A stretch of DNA of 64,000 bases, from contig NZ_JBDNRK010000001.1 of the NCBI RefSeq assembly GCF_047718555.1, forward strand, positions 1 through 64,000. The letters run 5' to 3'. How positions within the stretch are numbered: the first letter of the stretch is position 1; each line of letters begins with the position of its first letter. This DNA comes from Clostridium_I sp047718555. GTDB taxonomy: Bacteria > Bacillota > Clostridia > Clostridiales > Clostridiaceae. Under the pieces are notes generated by a model. The model had not been told where the DNA came from. It saw only the letters and a list, made by a program, of their open reading frames with translations, and ran no database searches. The position numbers and the translations under genes were made by a program. This document shows positions 7,764-15,343 of the stretch, piece after piece.

Positions 7764-8450
7764 ATGGAAATTTTAAAGGTTGAAAATCTAAATAAAACCT
7801 ATGGAAAGGGAGATAACAAAGTAGAAGCACTTAAAGATGTAAATTTAACTGTAAATAAAGGAGAATTTGTAGTAATAGTAGGTGCTTCTGGTTCTGGTAA
7901 GAGTACACTTTTACACATGTTAGGGGGACTTGATAGACCAACTTCTGGAAAGGTTATTATTGATGGAGAGAGTATTTATGAGTATAAAGAAGAGCGTTTA
8001 GCCATATTCAGAAGGAGAAAAATAGGCTTTGTATTTCAATTTTTTAATTTAATACCTGTTTTGGATGTGGAGGAAAACATAGCTCTCCCAGCACTAATGG
8101 ACAATGACAAAGTTGATAAGAAATATCTAGGAGAAATTATTGATATACTGGGACTTAAGGATAGAAAAAATCATCTTCCTTCAGAATTATCAGGGGGGCA
8201 GCAGCAGAGAGTATCCATAGGAAGAGCACTATTAAATAAGCCTTCTATAGTTTTTGCAGATGAACCTACGGGAAATCTTGATAGTAAGAGTTCAAGGGAA
8301 GTAATTGAGTTATTGAAGTTTACAGCTAAAAAATATAATCAGACACTGATACTTATTACCCATGACATAAATATAGCACCTTTAGCTGATAGAGTAATTA
8401 CTATTGAAGATGGAAAAATAGTTTCTGATAAATATCTTAAAAATAATTAG
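7764..8450 (+). CDS. ABC transporter ATP-binding protein (MacB/LolD/BceA-type), module 1
   Basis: 228 residues. Walker A GASGSGKST (about 37-45), Q-loop FVFQFFNLIP, signature LSGGQQQRVSIGRAL, Walker B VFADEPTG and the H-loop LITHD are all present. The NLDSKSS stretch after Walker B and small size are typical of ATPases that power FtsX/MacB-type mechanotransmission permeases. The permease gene follows 18 nt downstream, and a two-component system 475 nt beyond that. Export of, or defence against, antimicrobial peptides or lipid-targeting compounds is the likely role. Confidence 0.93.
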   Translation: MEILKVENLNKTYGKGDNKVEALKDVNLTVNKGEFVVIVGASGSGKSTLLHMLGGLDRPTSGKVIIDGESIYEYKEERLAIFRRRKIGFVFQFFNLIPVLDVEENIALPALMDNDKVDKKYLGEIIDILGLKDRKNHLPSELSGGQQQRVSIGRALLNKPSIVFADEPTGNLDSKSSREVIELLKFTAKKYNQTLILITHDINIAPLADRVITIEDGKIVSDKYLKNN

Positions 8451-8468
8451 AAGGGAGGGAGAAAAGAT

Positions 8469-11024
8469 ATGTTAAATAATTATAAGCAGCTTACAGGCAG
8501 ATATCTCAAAGCAAATAAAAAAAGAACCTTGCTGACTATTATTGGGATAATTCTATCTATTGCATTAATATCAACTATAGGTTTTTTTATTGTGGGTATG
8601 CAACAGGCTCAAATCGAAGATATAAAAAACAGATATGGTTCCTGGCATGTATCTTTTTCAGCTCCTGAGGAAGACATAATTTCAAAGATTACAAACAACC
8701 CGAAAGTTTCAAGGAGTGGAATGTATCAGCAGGATGAACCGATAGATATGGGAAAAGGCTTAAAATTATCTCCTATAATTGTTTATGATAAGGCTTTAGA
8801 GCTTTTACCTGTAAAGATAAAAGAGGGAAGGTTTCCAAAGGCAAAAGATGAGGTTGCTCTTGAAAATTGGGTACTTCCCTATCTTGGAAGTAATATTAAA
8901 GTTGGAGATAATATAAAGCTTGCCAATAGAGAATATGTTCTTTCAGGTATTCTACAGGATAGTATTGATACACAAAGTGGAAAAAATGGAAGAGTATTTA
9001 TGATGAGTGATAACATTGATAGAACAAAGGCTGTACTCCTTGCAGAAATAAGTCCAAAGACAAATTTAAGGAATGCAGTAAAGGAATTCTCAGCTTTAAC
9101 AGACAAAAAAATATTTAAAATTAATGATAAGGGACAGAAAGTTGAAATTCCTTCTGTAACCAGGAATTCTTTTCTTATTGATATGCAGGGGGGTGGTGAC
9201 GGGAAATCTGGATTGTCACAAATGTATAAGGCAGTAGCAGTGATAATAGGTATTGTAGTTATTGCAACTATTGCAGTTATATATAATTCCTTTCAGATAA
9301 GCGTCGTGGAAAGAATTAAACAATTTGGTTTATTAAGGGCAATTGGAATGACACCAAAGCAAATAAGAAAAATTGTGCTGAGAGAGGCGACTATTTTATC
9401 TATTATAGGTATACCTCTTGGAATTTTGCTTGGAATTGTTGCTATATCCTCCATAGGGTTTATTTTTAAAATTATAGGAGGAGAAACAGTAGTACTTATG
9501 AAGCTTACCATATCGCCTATTGTTATTATGATAAGTATTCTTGTGGGACTTGTATCTGTCTATGTTTCTGCCCTAATACCAGCTTTCTTTGCAGGAAGAA
9601 TTTCTCCCTTAGTAGCTATAAACAGCAGAACTTCTATAATAAAAGAAGGAATAAAGAAGAGAAGGAGCTTTATTATAAGAAGACTATTTAAGTTTGAGGG
9701 AATGCTTGCAGCTAAAAATATTAAGAGAAATAGAAAAAGATATAGGGTAACTGTTTTTTCCATAGTTATAAGTGTAGTTCTCTTTATTACCTTCAAGTCT
9801 TTTATGGATATGACTTTAAATATATCACAGACTTTAAATGAATCAAAAAATATACACTTTTTAGTTCAGAATAGTTCTGCAGATTCAGGAATAAATAATA
9901 ATGTAATAGATAATATTAAAAAGTTAAATTCTGTAGATAAGGTATTTAAAGGATATAATTCATATAATTTTGTCAGCCCTATGGATAAAGATAGAGTTAC
10001 AGAGGGTGGAAAAATATATGGAACAGCTAGAAATATTGATGGAAAAGAAAAGGTCGTTATGAATGCAGTTGTTAATATATATGATGCTGCTGCACTGGAG
10101 GTATCAAAAAAATATATTCAGTCAGGCAGCATAGATATGGATAAGATAAACAATGAAAATGGAGTTATACTAATAAACAAAAATGAATTTATGAATGATA
10201 AAACTAATAAGACCTATGTGGGTCCTGTTGCAAATTTAAAAGTAGGAGACGAGATAGAACTGCAGTATGTAGGAGAAACTAGTAATATAGTAACAAATAA
10301 TGGTAGGGCATCTGATCTAAGGGTAAAGAATGAAGAGAAGCCGGGAGAAACAAAAAAGTTAAGGATAATGGCAATTTTAAGTGAAGATCCTTTTGACTTT
10401 AATGGAATTCAGTCAGGACCTAAGCTTATAACTACTGAAGAGGTGGCAGAGAGACTTAATGGAATAAAAGAGATTAATCCAACAAGTTTAAATATATCTC
10501 TTAAAAATATAAAGGATGAGGAAAGTGCAAAGCTACAGCTTGAGAATATTATAAAGTCAGAGCCTTCTTTAACTTTAATTAACTATTTAGACTATAATAG
10601 AAATTCAAAATCTGCAATACTTATGATCCAAATACTGGTGTATGGATTTATTATAGTTGTATCCCTTATTGGAAGTGTAAACATAATTAATACTTTAACA
10701 ACAAATATAATACTGAGGAGAAAGGAATTTGCTTCTTTAAAAGCCATAGGTCTGACTCAAAAGTCCCTTAAAAAGATGATTGTCATAGAAGGACTTTTAT
10801 ATGGTATTGTTGGAACCATATATGGATCAATAATAGCTTGCGGATTATCCTATATGATTTACAATGGAATGAGAGGAATAAAAGATATGGTATGGCCAGT
10901 TCCATGGCAGGCAATGATTATAGCAGCGGTGTTTTCACTTTTAATAGGATATCTTTCTGTACTGGCGCCGCTAGCTAGAATTAATAGAGAAAATCTCATT
11001 GAAGCCGTGAGAGAAGATTATTGA
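8469..11024 (+). CDS. FtsX/MacB-type ABC permease (851 aa), module 1
   Basis: 851 residues with a GGGAGGG ribosome site. One transmembrane helix near residue 20-42 is followed by a roughly 200-residue external domain, then three helices (about 255-375) with a FtsX core (QISVVERIKQFGLLRAIGMT). A second half repeats the pattern: helix near 425-445, external domain of about 270 residues, and three helices from 710 to 835 with RRKEFASLKAIGLT. Two FtsX domains in one chain mean a monomer may make the full pair of permease halves. It works with the upstream ATPase. Confidence 0.9.
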   Translation: MLNNYKQLTGRYLKANKKRTLLTIIGIILSIALISTIGFFIVGMQQAQIEDIKNRYGSWHVSFSAPEEDIISKITNNPKVSRSGMYQQDEPIDMGKGLKLSPIIVYDKALELLPVKIKEGRFPKAKDEVALENWVLPYLGSNIKVGDNIKLANREYVLSGILQDSIDTQSGKNGRVFMMSDNIDRTKAVLLAEISPKTNLRNAVKEFSALTDKKIFKINDKGQKVEIPSVTRNSFLIDMQGGGDGKSGLSQMYKAVAVIIGIVVIATIAVIYNSFQISVVERIKQFGLLRAIGMTPKQIRKIVLREATILSIIGIPLGILLGIVAISSIGFIFKIIGGETVVLMKLTISPIVIMISILVGLVSVYVSALIPAFFAGRISPLVAINSRTSIIKEGIKKRRSFIIRRLFKFEGMLAAKNIKRNRKRYRVTVFSIVISVVLFITFKSFMDMTLNISQTLNESKNIHFLVQNSSADSGINNNVIDNIKKLNSVDKVFKGYNSYNFVSPMDKDRVTEGGKIYGTARNIDGKEKVVMNAVVNIYDAAALEVSKKYIQSGSIDMDKINNENGVILINKNEFMNDKTNKTYVGPVANLKVGDEIELQYVGETSNIVTNNGRASDLRVKNEEKPGETKKLRIMAILSEDPFDFNGIQSGPKLITTEEVAERLNGIKEINPTSLNISLKNIKDEESAKLQLENIIKSEPSLTLINYLDYNRNSKSAILMIQILVYGFIIVVSLIGSVNIINTLTTNIILRRKEFASLKAIGLTQKSLKKMIVIEGLLYGIVGTIYGSIIACGLSYMIYNGMRGIKDMVWPVPWQAMIIAAVFSLLIGYLSVLAPLARINRENLIEAVREDY

Positions 11025-11064
11025 TGGTTGGTCTTAAAATTTTCAATAGTGTAGGGGCAATGTT

Positions 11065-11160
11065 ATGTCAAAGTTCATTAAATGTCTTATAGTTTTCATA
11101 TCTATTATTATAATTGAAATTTTTCTAATTTATTTAATTTACCATATAAAAATGAGTTGA
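11065..11160 (+). CDS. Possible 31-aa single-span membrane peptide
   Basis: An ATG at 11065, preceded by GTAGGGG (8 nt spacing), opens 31 codons ending in TGA. The peptide starts MSKFIKC and continues as an almost unbroken run of I, L, V and F with one Glu, then ends YHIKMS, so it would span the membrane once with basic residues at both ends. It lies 40 nt after the ABC permease stop and may be a small accessory subunit or regulator of that transporter. Chance occurrence in AT-rich DNA is a real alternative. Confidence 0.4.
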   Translation: MSKFIKCLIVFISIIIIEIFLIYLIYHIKMS

Positions 11161-11309
11161 ATTTAAAACATATATAAGAAAATAGCAAGTTGAGGATTAA
11201 ATAAAATATTATGAGACAATGAGTAATTTTATGTGATTGTCTTAAATAGATAATGAAGTTTATAAAAATGTTGGATATAATATAATTAAGGTAAAGATAA
11301 GGAATATTG

Positions 11310-11340
11310 TTATCCGATGACTAGCCGCTGTAACTCTCTA
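11310..11340 (+). repeat. Dispersed structured intergenic element, copy C (5' part only)
   Basis: TTATCCGATGACTAGC matches the first 16 positions of the element almost exactly, followed by CGCTGTAACTCTC in place of the usual left stem arm. The right half and the 3' hairpin are missing. Confidence 0.55.
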
Positions 11341-11423
11341 CCTTTTAAAGGATGTAAAAAAGTATTTATGATGTGGACTAAATTAAGCACAGTGGTTAAT
11401 TTGGATGAGTAAGTGAGTTACTT

Positions 11424-11466
11424 TAAGTTTAAAGAATATAGTTATTAGCTATATTCTTTAAACTTA
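11424..11466. promoter_or_regulatory. Perfect 18-bp inverted repeat ahead of the module 1 regulator
   Basis: TAAGTTTAAAGAATATAG (11424-11441) and its exact reverse complement (11449-11466) enclose a 7-nt loop, 34 nt before the response regulator start. No T-tract follows. It could be an operator, an mRNA-stabilising hairpin or a processing site. The strength of the match is far beyond chance, but its role is not visible. Confidence 0.6.
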
Positions 11467-11499
11467 GCTTACACAATATAAAACTAACGGGGGTAAGAC

Positions 11500-12198
11500 A
11501 TGCATAAATTATTGTTAGTAGAAGATGATGAACCTCTTGCTATTGGAATAGAATTTACATTAAAGGATGCTGGCTATGAGGTTTCTAGAACCTCCACAGT
11601 AGAAGGAGCCAAGGAGATATTTGCAAAAGAACAATTTCATTTGATTATTCTGGATATTAATCTGCCTGACGGAAATGGATATGATTTATGTAAATATATA
11701 AGGGAAAAAAGTGATGTCCCAGTACTGTTCTTAACGGCTCTTGATGAGGAGGTTAATATAGTGCTTGGTCTTGAAATAGGTGGAGATGACTATATAACGA
11801 AGCCCTTTGGCGTAAAGGAGTTTTTGTCAAGGATTAAAGCTTTGATAAGGAGAAATTATAAAAATGCATCTATTAGTAGTAACTTGAAAAGTGGGGATAT
11901 AATTGTGGATACTTCTATAGCTTCCATAAGAAAGTGTGGAAAAGAAATTATTCTTACAGCACAGGAGTATAAGCTTTTATTGATATTTATGAATAAACCC
12001 CAAATTATAATAAAAAGAAAAGAAATATTACAGGAATTAATTGAAGGTGAAGAGGCATTTTTTGATGAAAATACTCTTTCTGTTTATATTAAGAGAATAA
12101 GAGAAAAGATAGAAGATAATATTAAGACTCCAGATTACATAATCACTCAAAGAGGTATGGGGTATCTGTGGAATAAAACTGTTGTTAAGGAGCAGTAG
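11500..12198 (+). CDS. OmpR-family response regulator, module 1
   Basis: 232 residues, ribosome site GGGGGT. The receiver domain (1-118) has the acidic pair EDDE near residue 8-11, phospho-acceptor Asp in LIILDINLPDG, Thr in LFLTALD and Lys in DDYITKPF. The winged-helix DNA-binding domain follows (about 130-225) with LTAQEYKLLLIF and VYIKRIREKIE. It would be phosphorylated by the kinase encoded 6 nt downstream and probably activates the upstream ABC exporter. Confidence 0.93.
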   Translation: MHKLLLVEDDEPLAIGIEFTLKDAGYEVSRTSTVEGAKEIFAKEQFHLIILDINLPDGNGYDLCKYIREKSDVPVLFLTALDEEVNIVLGLEIGGDDYITKPFGVKEFLSRIKALIRRNYKNASISSNLKSGDIIVDTSIASIRKCGKEIILTAQEYKLLLIFMNKPQIIIKRKEILQELIEGEEAFFDENTLSVYIKRIREKIEDNIKTPDYIITQRGMGYLWNKTVVKEQ

Positions 12199-12204
12199 AT
12201 AACT

Positions 12205-13446
12205 ATGAAGAGATATTTTAGTAATCCTGAGCTTAAAATAAGTTCAGCAATTCTTTTGTCCTTGAATATATTATTTATGATAACAACTATTTTTACTTTA
12301 AAATTATATCATGACAATTTAAAGAAAGACTACATAAAGAGCCTAGGAGCTATTGCTGTAAGGATATCAGAAAAAAGTCCACAGCTGGAAAGTGAAATAG
12401 CACCTCTTATTACAAAAGAGGTAACCAATGAAGAAGGAGAAAAGGGAAAGGAAATATTAAAACAATATGGTTTAACAACTACATTGGAAAATCAGCTCTT
12501 TCCATATATAAATAAAGCTGTTGTAAAGAATACCTGCACTATTATTACTATATTTATTATTATGGCAGTTATACTTTTTATACTTAATTACTTACAGTAT
12601 GCATATTTTTACAAGTACATAAGAAAACTTACCTTTGGAGCCAAAAGAGTATTAGATGGAGAATATGACATATCAATCAGTGAGGATAGGGAAGGAGATT
12701 TATCAAAGCTTGCTGTTTCTTTTAATTCTATGAGAGGTGTAATAAGAAATAACTTAGATGATCTTAGAAAAGAGAAACAATTTTTAGTGGATTTATTATC
12801 CGATATATCCCATCAATTGAAAACACCACTTTCTTCTATGATTGTATATAATGATATTCTATTGACTAAGAAGCTATCTAAAGAACAAAGTAACACATTT
12901 TTAGTAAATAGTAAAAATCAACTTTACAGAATGAATTGGCTTATAAAAAGTATATTGAAGCTGGCAAGACTTGATGCCAAGGCTATAGAATTTGATAAAG
13001 AAAATCAAAGTCTAAATGAAACCATAGAGGACTCTGTGGAAGCATTGGAAGGTAAAGCATCAGAAGCTAATGTGAAAATAAATTTTAAACAAAATACACA
13101 GGTGATATTTGAGCATGATAGTGAATGGCTTCAAGAGGCTCTAATAAATATTATAAAAAATTCAATAGAACATAGTAAACAAGATGGTAAAATAAATATT
13201 TCCCTTAATGAAAATCCTGTATATAGAAGAATTACTATTGAAGATAATGGGGAAGGCATAAGTGAAGAAGATTTACCAAATATATTTAAGAGATTTTATA
13301 AGGCAAGAACCTCAAATAACAGTGAGTCTGTGGGAATAGGATTGGCTCTTTCAAAGTCAATAATAGAGGCACATAGTGGTATTATTGAAGCTCAGAGTAA
13401 AGTTAATGAAGGAACTAAATTTATTATTACATTTCTTAAATACTAG
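12205..13446 (+). CDS. Sensor histidine kinase, module 1
   Basis: 413 residues. Transmembrane helices at about 12-33 and 110-132 frame an external sensor of some 75 residues; a HAMP-like linker follows. The phospho-acceptor box is DISHQLKTPLSS (His near 208), then N box NIIKNSIEHS, G1 DNGEGIS, F box KRFYKA and G2 GIGLAL. The larger extracellular loop distinguishes it from the very short-loop BceS intramembrane sensors. It is cotranscribed with the regulator. The ligand is unknown. Confidence 0.92.
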   Translation: MKRYFSNPELKISSAILLSLNILFMITTIFTLKLYHDNLKKDYIKSLGAIAVRISEKSPQLESEIAPLITKEVTNEEGEKGKEILKQYGLTTTLENQLFPYINKAVVKNTCTIITIFIIMAVILFILNYLQYAYFYKYIRKLTFGAKRVLDGEYDISISEDREGDLSKLAVSFNSMRGVIRNNLDDLRKEKQFLVDLLSDISHQLKTPLSSMIVYNDILLTKKLSKEQSNTFLVNSKNQLYRMNWLIKSILKLARLDAKAIEFDKENQSLNETIEDSVEALEGKASEANVKINFKQNTQVIFEHDSEWLQEALINIIKNSIEHSKQDGKINISLNENPVYRRITIEDNGEGISEEDLPNIFKRFYKARTSNNSESVGIGLALSKSIIEAHSGIIEAQSKVNEGTKFIITFLKY

Positions 13447-13628
13447 AAATAGCAATAGTTTACGTTAGTCTACATTTACAGCAGATTTATATACACCTGT
13501 TTTTATCAGGAAAGTTAAGAGAATTATTTGGTAAAACTTTGGATTCTTTGTTTTCAATAGATATAGGAAATCCTACAGTGCTTATTTCAGTATTATTTAG
13601 GAAAATAAAACTTTAGAAAGTATTAAAA

Positions 13629-13662
13629 TAAAGTCTGTAAACTATTAAGCTTACAGACTTTA
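13629..13662. terminator. Bidirectional terminator between kinase gene and hepT
   Basis: AAAGTCTGTAA and TTACAGACTTT flank a 10-nt loop, with A- and T-rich sides, between convergent genes. Confidence 0.75.
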
Positions 13663-13670
13663 AAAGTTAT

Positions 13671-14081
13671 CTATAGTATTTTATTTGATACTAGTTCAGC
13701 AAAATTCTTTAAATCCTTTAAATGATTTTCAATTATTCCCTTTACTATGTCTAGATTTACAGTTTGATAATCATGAACTGCTATATTTCTAAAACCAACC
13801 ATTGCCTTTAAGTTTTTAAGCATATTTTTATCAATGAATCTGTTGCTATAAAGTACTTCAAAGGCATCTCTGCTGTTTTGAGGAATCCCCAGTTTTTTAT
13901 CTGAAACAATATGCATTGCCATGTCTATAGAGGCTTCACAGGCTCTTTGAATATTTAAAATTATAGAATCCTGTTTAGTATAATTTTTTAGGCTTTCAGG
14001 GTTGCTGTCATATTCTTCATTTATTCTTTTTATACATCTTTCTATTACAGCTATTTTATTAAGTATTACGTCATTGCTCAT
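13671..14081 (-). CDS. hepT: HepT-like toxin (HEPN domain, DUF86)
   Basis: 136-residue all-alpha protein. The HEPN active-site motif R-X4-H-X-Y is present as RNIAVHDY (near residues 102-109). HepT proteins were described as HEPN ribonucleases that are held inactive when the partner MntA transfers AMP groups to the Tyr of this motif. The start has GAGAGG 8 nt upstream. It overlaps the end of the nucleotidyltransferase gene by 11 nt, the usual antitoxin-first order on this strand. Codon use is like its neighbours. Confidence 0.88.
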   Translation of the reverse strand: MSNDVILNKIAVIERCIKRINEEYDSNPESLKNYTKQDSIILNIQRACEASIDMAMHIVSDKKLGIPQNSRDAFEVLYSNRFIDKNMLKNLKAMVGFRNIAVHDYQTVNLDIVKGIIENHLKDLKNFAELVSNKIL

Positions 14082-14481
14082 ATATATAACCTCTCTTTTT
14101 TATACTTTTTAAAATCACTTCCCTTTCTTCGTTTAGGGTAGCATAATCCTTAAAAGCATACATTTCAAAATAAGCTACTCTGGTATCATCAGAACAATAT
14201 ATTTTTTCACCATTATAAATTATTTGAACCTTAAATACAGTTGAGGCATTTTCTAAGTTTATTAAATCCACATCTCTTTTCACTATATCAGCTAATTCCT
14301 GAGCAAGCATAAATAATTCATAGTCAGTAGTATTTTTATTGCTTAAAAATGCTATATCTATATCACTATCTTCTCTAAATATGCCCTTTGCACTAGAACC
14401 AAACAAATAGATTGCATAAGGTTCTAAATTATTTAAAAGAAAATTTTTTATATTTTCTATAGTGTTTTTATCTAAGTTCAA
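14071..14481 (-). CDS. mntA: MntA-like minimal nucleotidyltransferase antitoxin
   Basis: 136 residues from a TTG start at 14481, placed about 8 nt after GAGGAAG; a GTG at 14490 touches that site and is less likely. The nucleotidyltransferase signature GS-X10-DXD is exact: GSSAKGIFREDSDID, near residues 28-42, with a third acidic residue in VDLINL. Members of this type add AMP to HepT and so neutralise it. Together with hepT it forms a complete type VII toxin-antitoxin operon between two ABC/two-component modules. Confidence 0.87.
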   Translation of the reverse strand: MNLDKNTIENIKNFLLNNLEPYAIYLFGSSAKGIFREDSDIDIAFLSNKNTTDYELFMLAQELADIVKRDVDLINLENASTVFKVQIIYNGEKIYCSDDTRVAYFEMYAFKDYATLNEEREVILKSIKKRGYIYEQ

Positions 14482-14548
14482 CAGTATCACTTCCTCAATA
14501 TTTATAATTATTTACCAAATAACTATAAAATATATAATACAATTGTTA

Positions 14549-14944
14549 TTATGATTTAGCCTTAAACTTAGTTCCGCATTTGCTGCAGGTAATAGTTACT
14601 TTTCCTTTGTTTCTAGGTAATCTTAATTTTTGAGAACAATTTGGACATTTAAGTACTTTATAATCTTTACGCTGATTGAAGGAAGCTTTAATTGAATAAA
14701 ATTTCTGCTGCATTTTAAAGATAAAACTATTAAAGGCAGCCAGTTCCTGATAGCGTTTATATTTATTTCGTGAAATAGTTCTAAAGATAACGTACACCAG
14801 TAAAGCAAAGGCCACAAGTTCTACATATCTGTTAAAGCTTATAAAGCTTAAGATTACAGATAAAACAAGAATGCAGGTGGAAAGTTTATCAATACCGTAG
14901 CAATCTCTAAAATAGTAGCGAAGTCTATCTAAAAAATTTCTCAT
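14549..14944 (-). CDS. Small membrane protein with C-terminal zinc ribbon
   Basis: 131 residues, ribosome site GGAAGGTG. Two adjacent hydrophobic helices (about 22-40 and 43-60) are followed by a basic linker and a C-terminal zinc ribbon with CPNC and CSKC spaced by 16 residues. The tail has a zinc-ribbon-type fold used in protein or nucleic-acid binding. I recognise the general architecture from Firmicutes but know of no assigned function. It has its own leftward promoter region and ends 60 nt before mntA. Confidence 0.7.
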   Translation of the reverse strand: MRNFLDRLRYYFRDCYGIDKLSTCILVLSVILSFISFNRYVELVAFALLVYVIFRTISRNKYKRYQELAAFNSFIFKMQQKFYSIKASFNQRKDYKVLKCPNCSQKLRLPRNKGKVTITCSKCGTKFKAKS

Positions 14945-15343
14945 TTTTAATTTACACCTTCCTCTCTTATATATAAAAGTTTTGTTAAGAAAAATTTTAT
15001 ATAATAAACATTTATGGATTAGTATTAAAATTATAAACTTTAGCGTTTATCTGTACTTGTAGTAATATTCTATCATAAAGTTATAATTTAGTGCATCACT
15101 ATTTTGTCTATATCTGCATTGAAATTTAGTATTTCAATACATACTTTTATTTAGCAAAGTATTTTGAATTTCCTTAAAATTACTGCTTAATTGGATTTAA
15201 ATTAAGTGTTTTATTAAAGTTTAACTCAGTTAGAGTATTGTAAATTTTATTTTTGATAAAAATAAATTTTTATCAAATTTTTATTTTTTGAATATTTACC
15301 TTTAATCTTTATAAGGTAATGTATTAACTGTGAGGTGAGATTA
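14945..15343. other. 399-nt AT-rich region with a terminator-like hairpin
   Basis: Between divergent genes. TTTGATAAAAA (15252-15262) and TTTTTATCAAA (15267-15277) form a perfect hairpin with a TAAA loop, followed by a T-rich run. No rightward gene precedes it, so it could attenuate transcription into the ABC permease that starts 66 nt later, or end an unannotated short transcript. Nothing else is evident. Confidence 0.45.

Noticed and set aside
13457..13615. An open frame of about 53 codons after the module 1 kinase, with FGKTLDSLFSIDIGNPTV
   Set aside because: No start codon with ribosome site and no recognisable family; in AT-rich DNA such frames are common.
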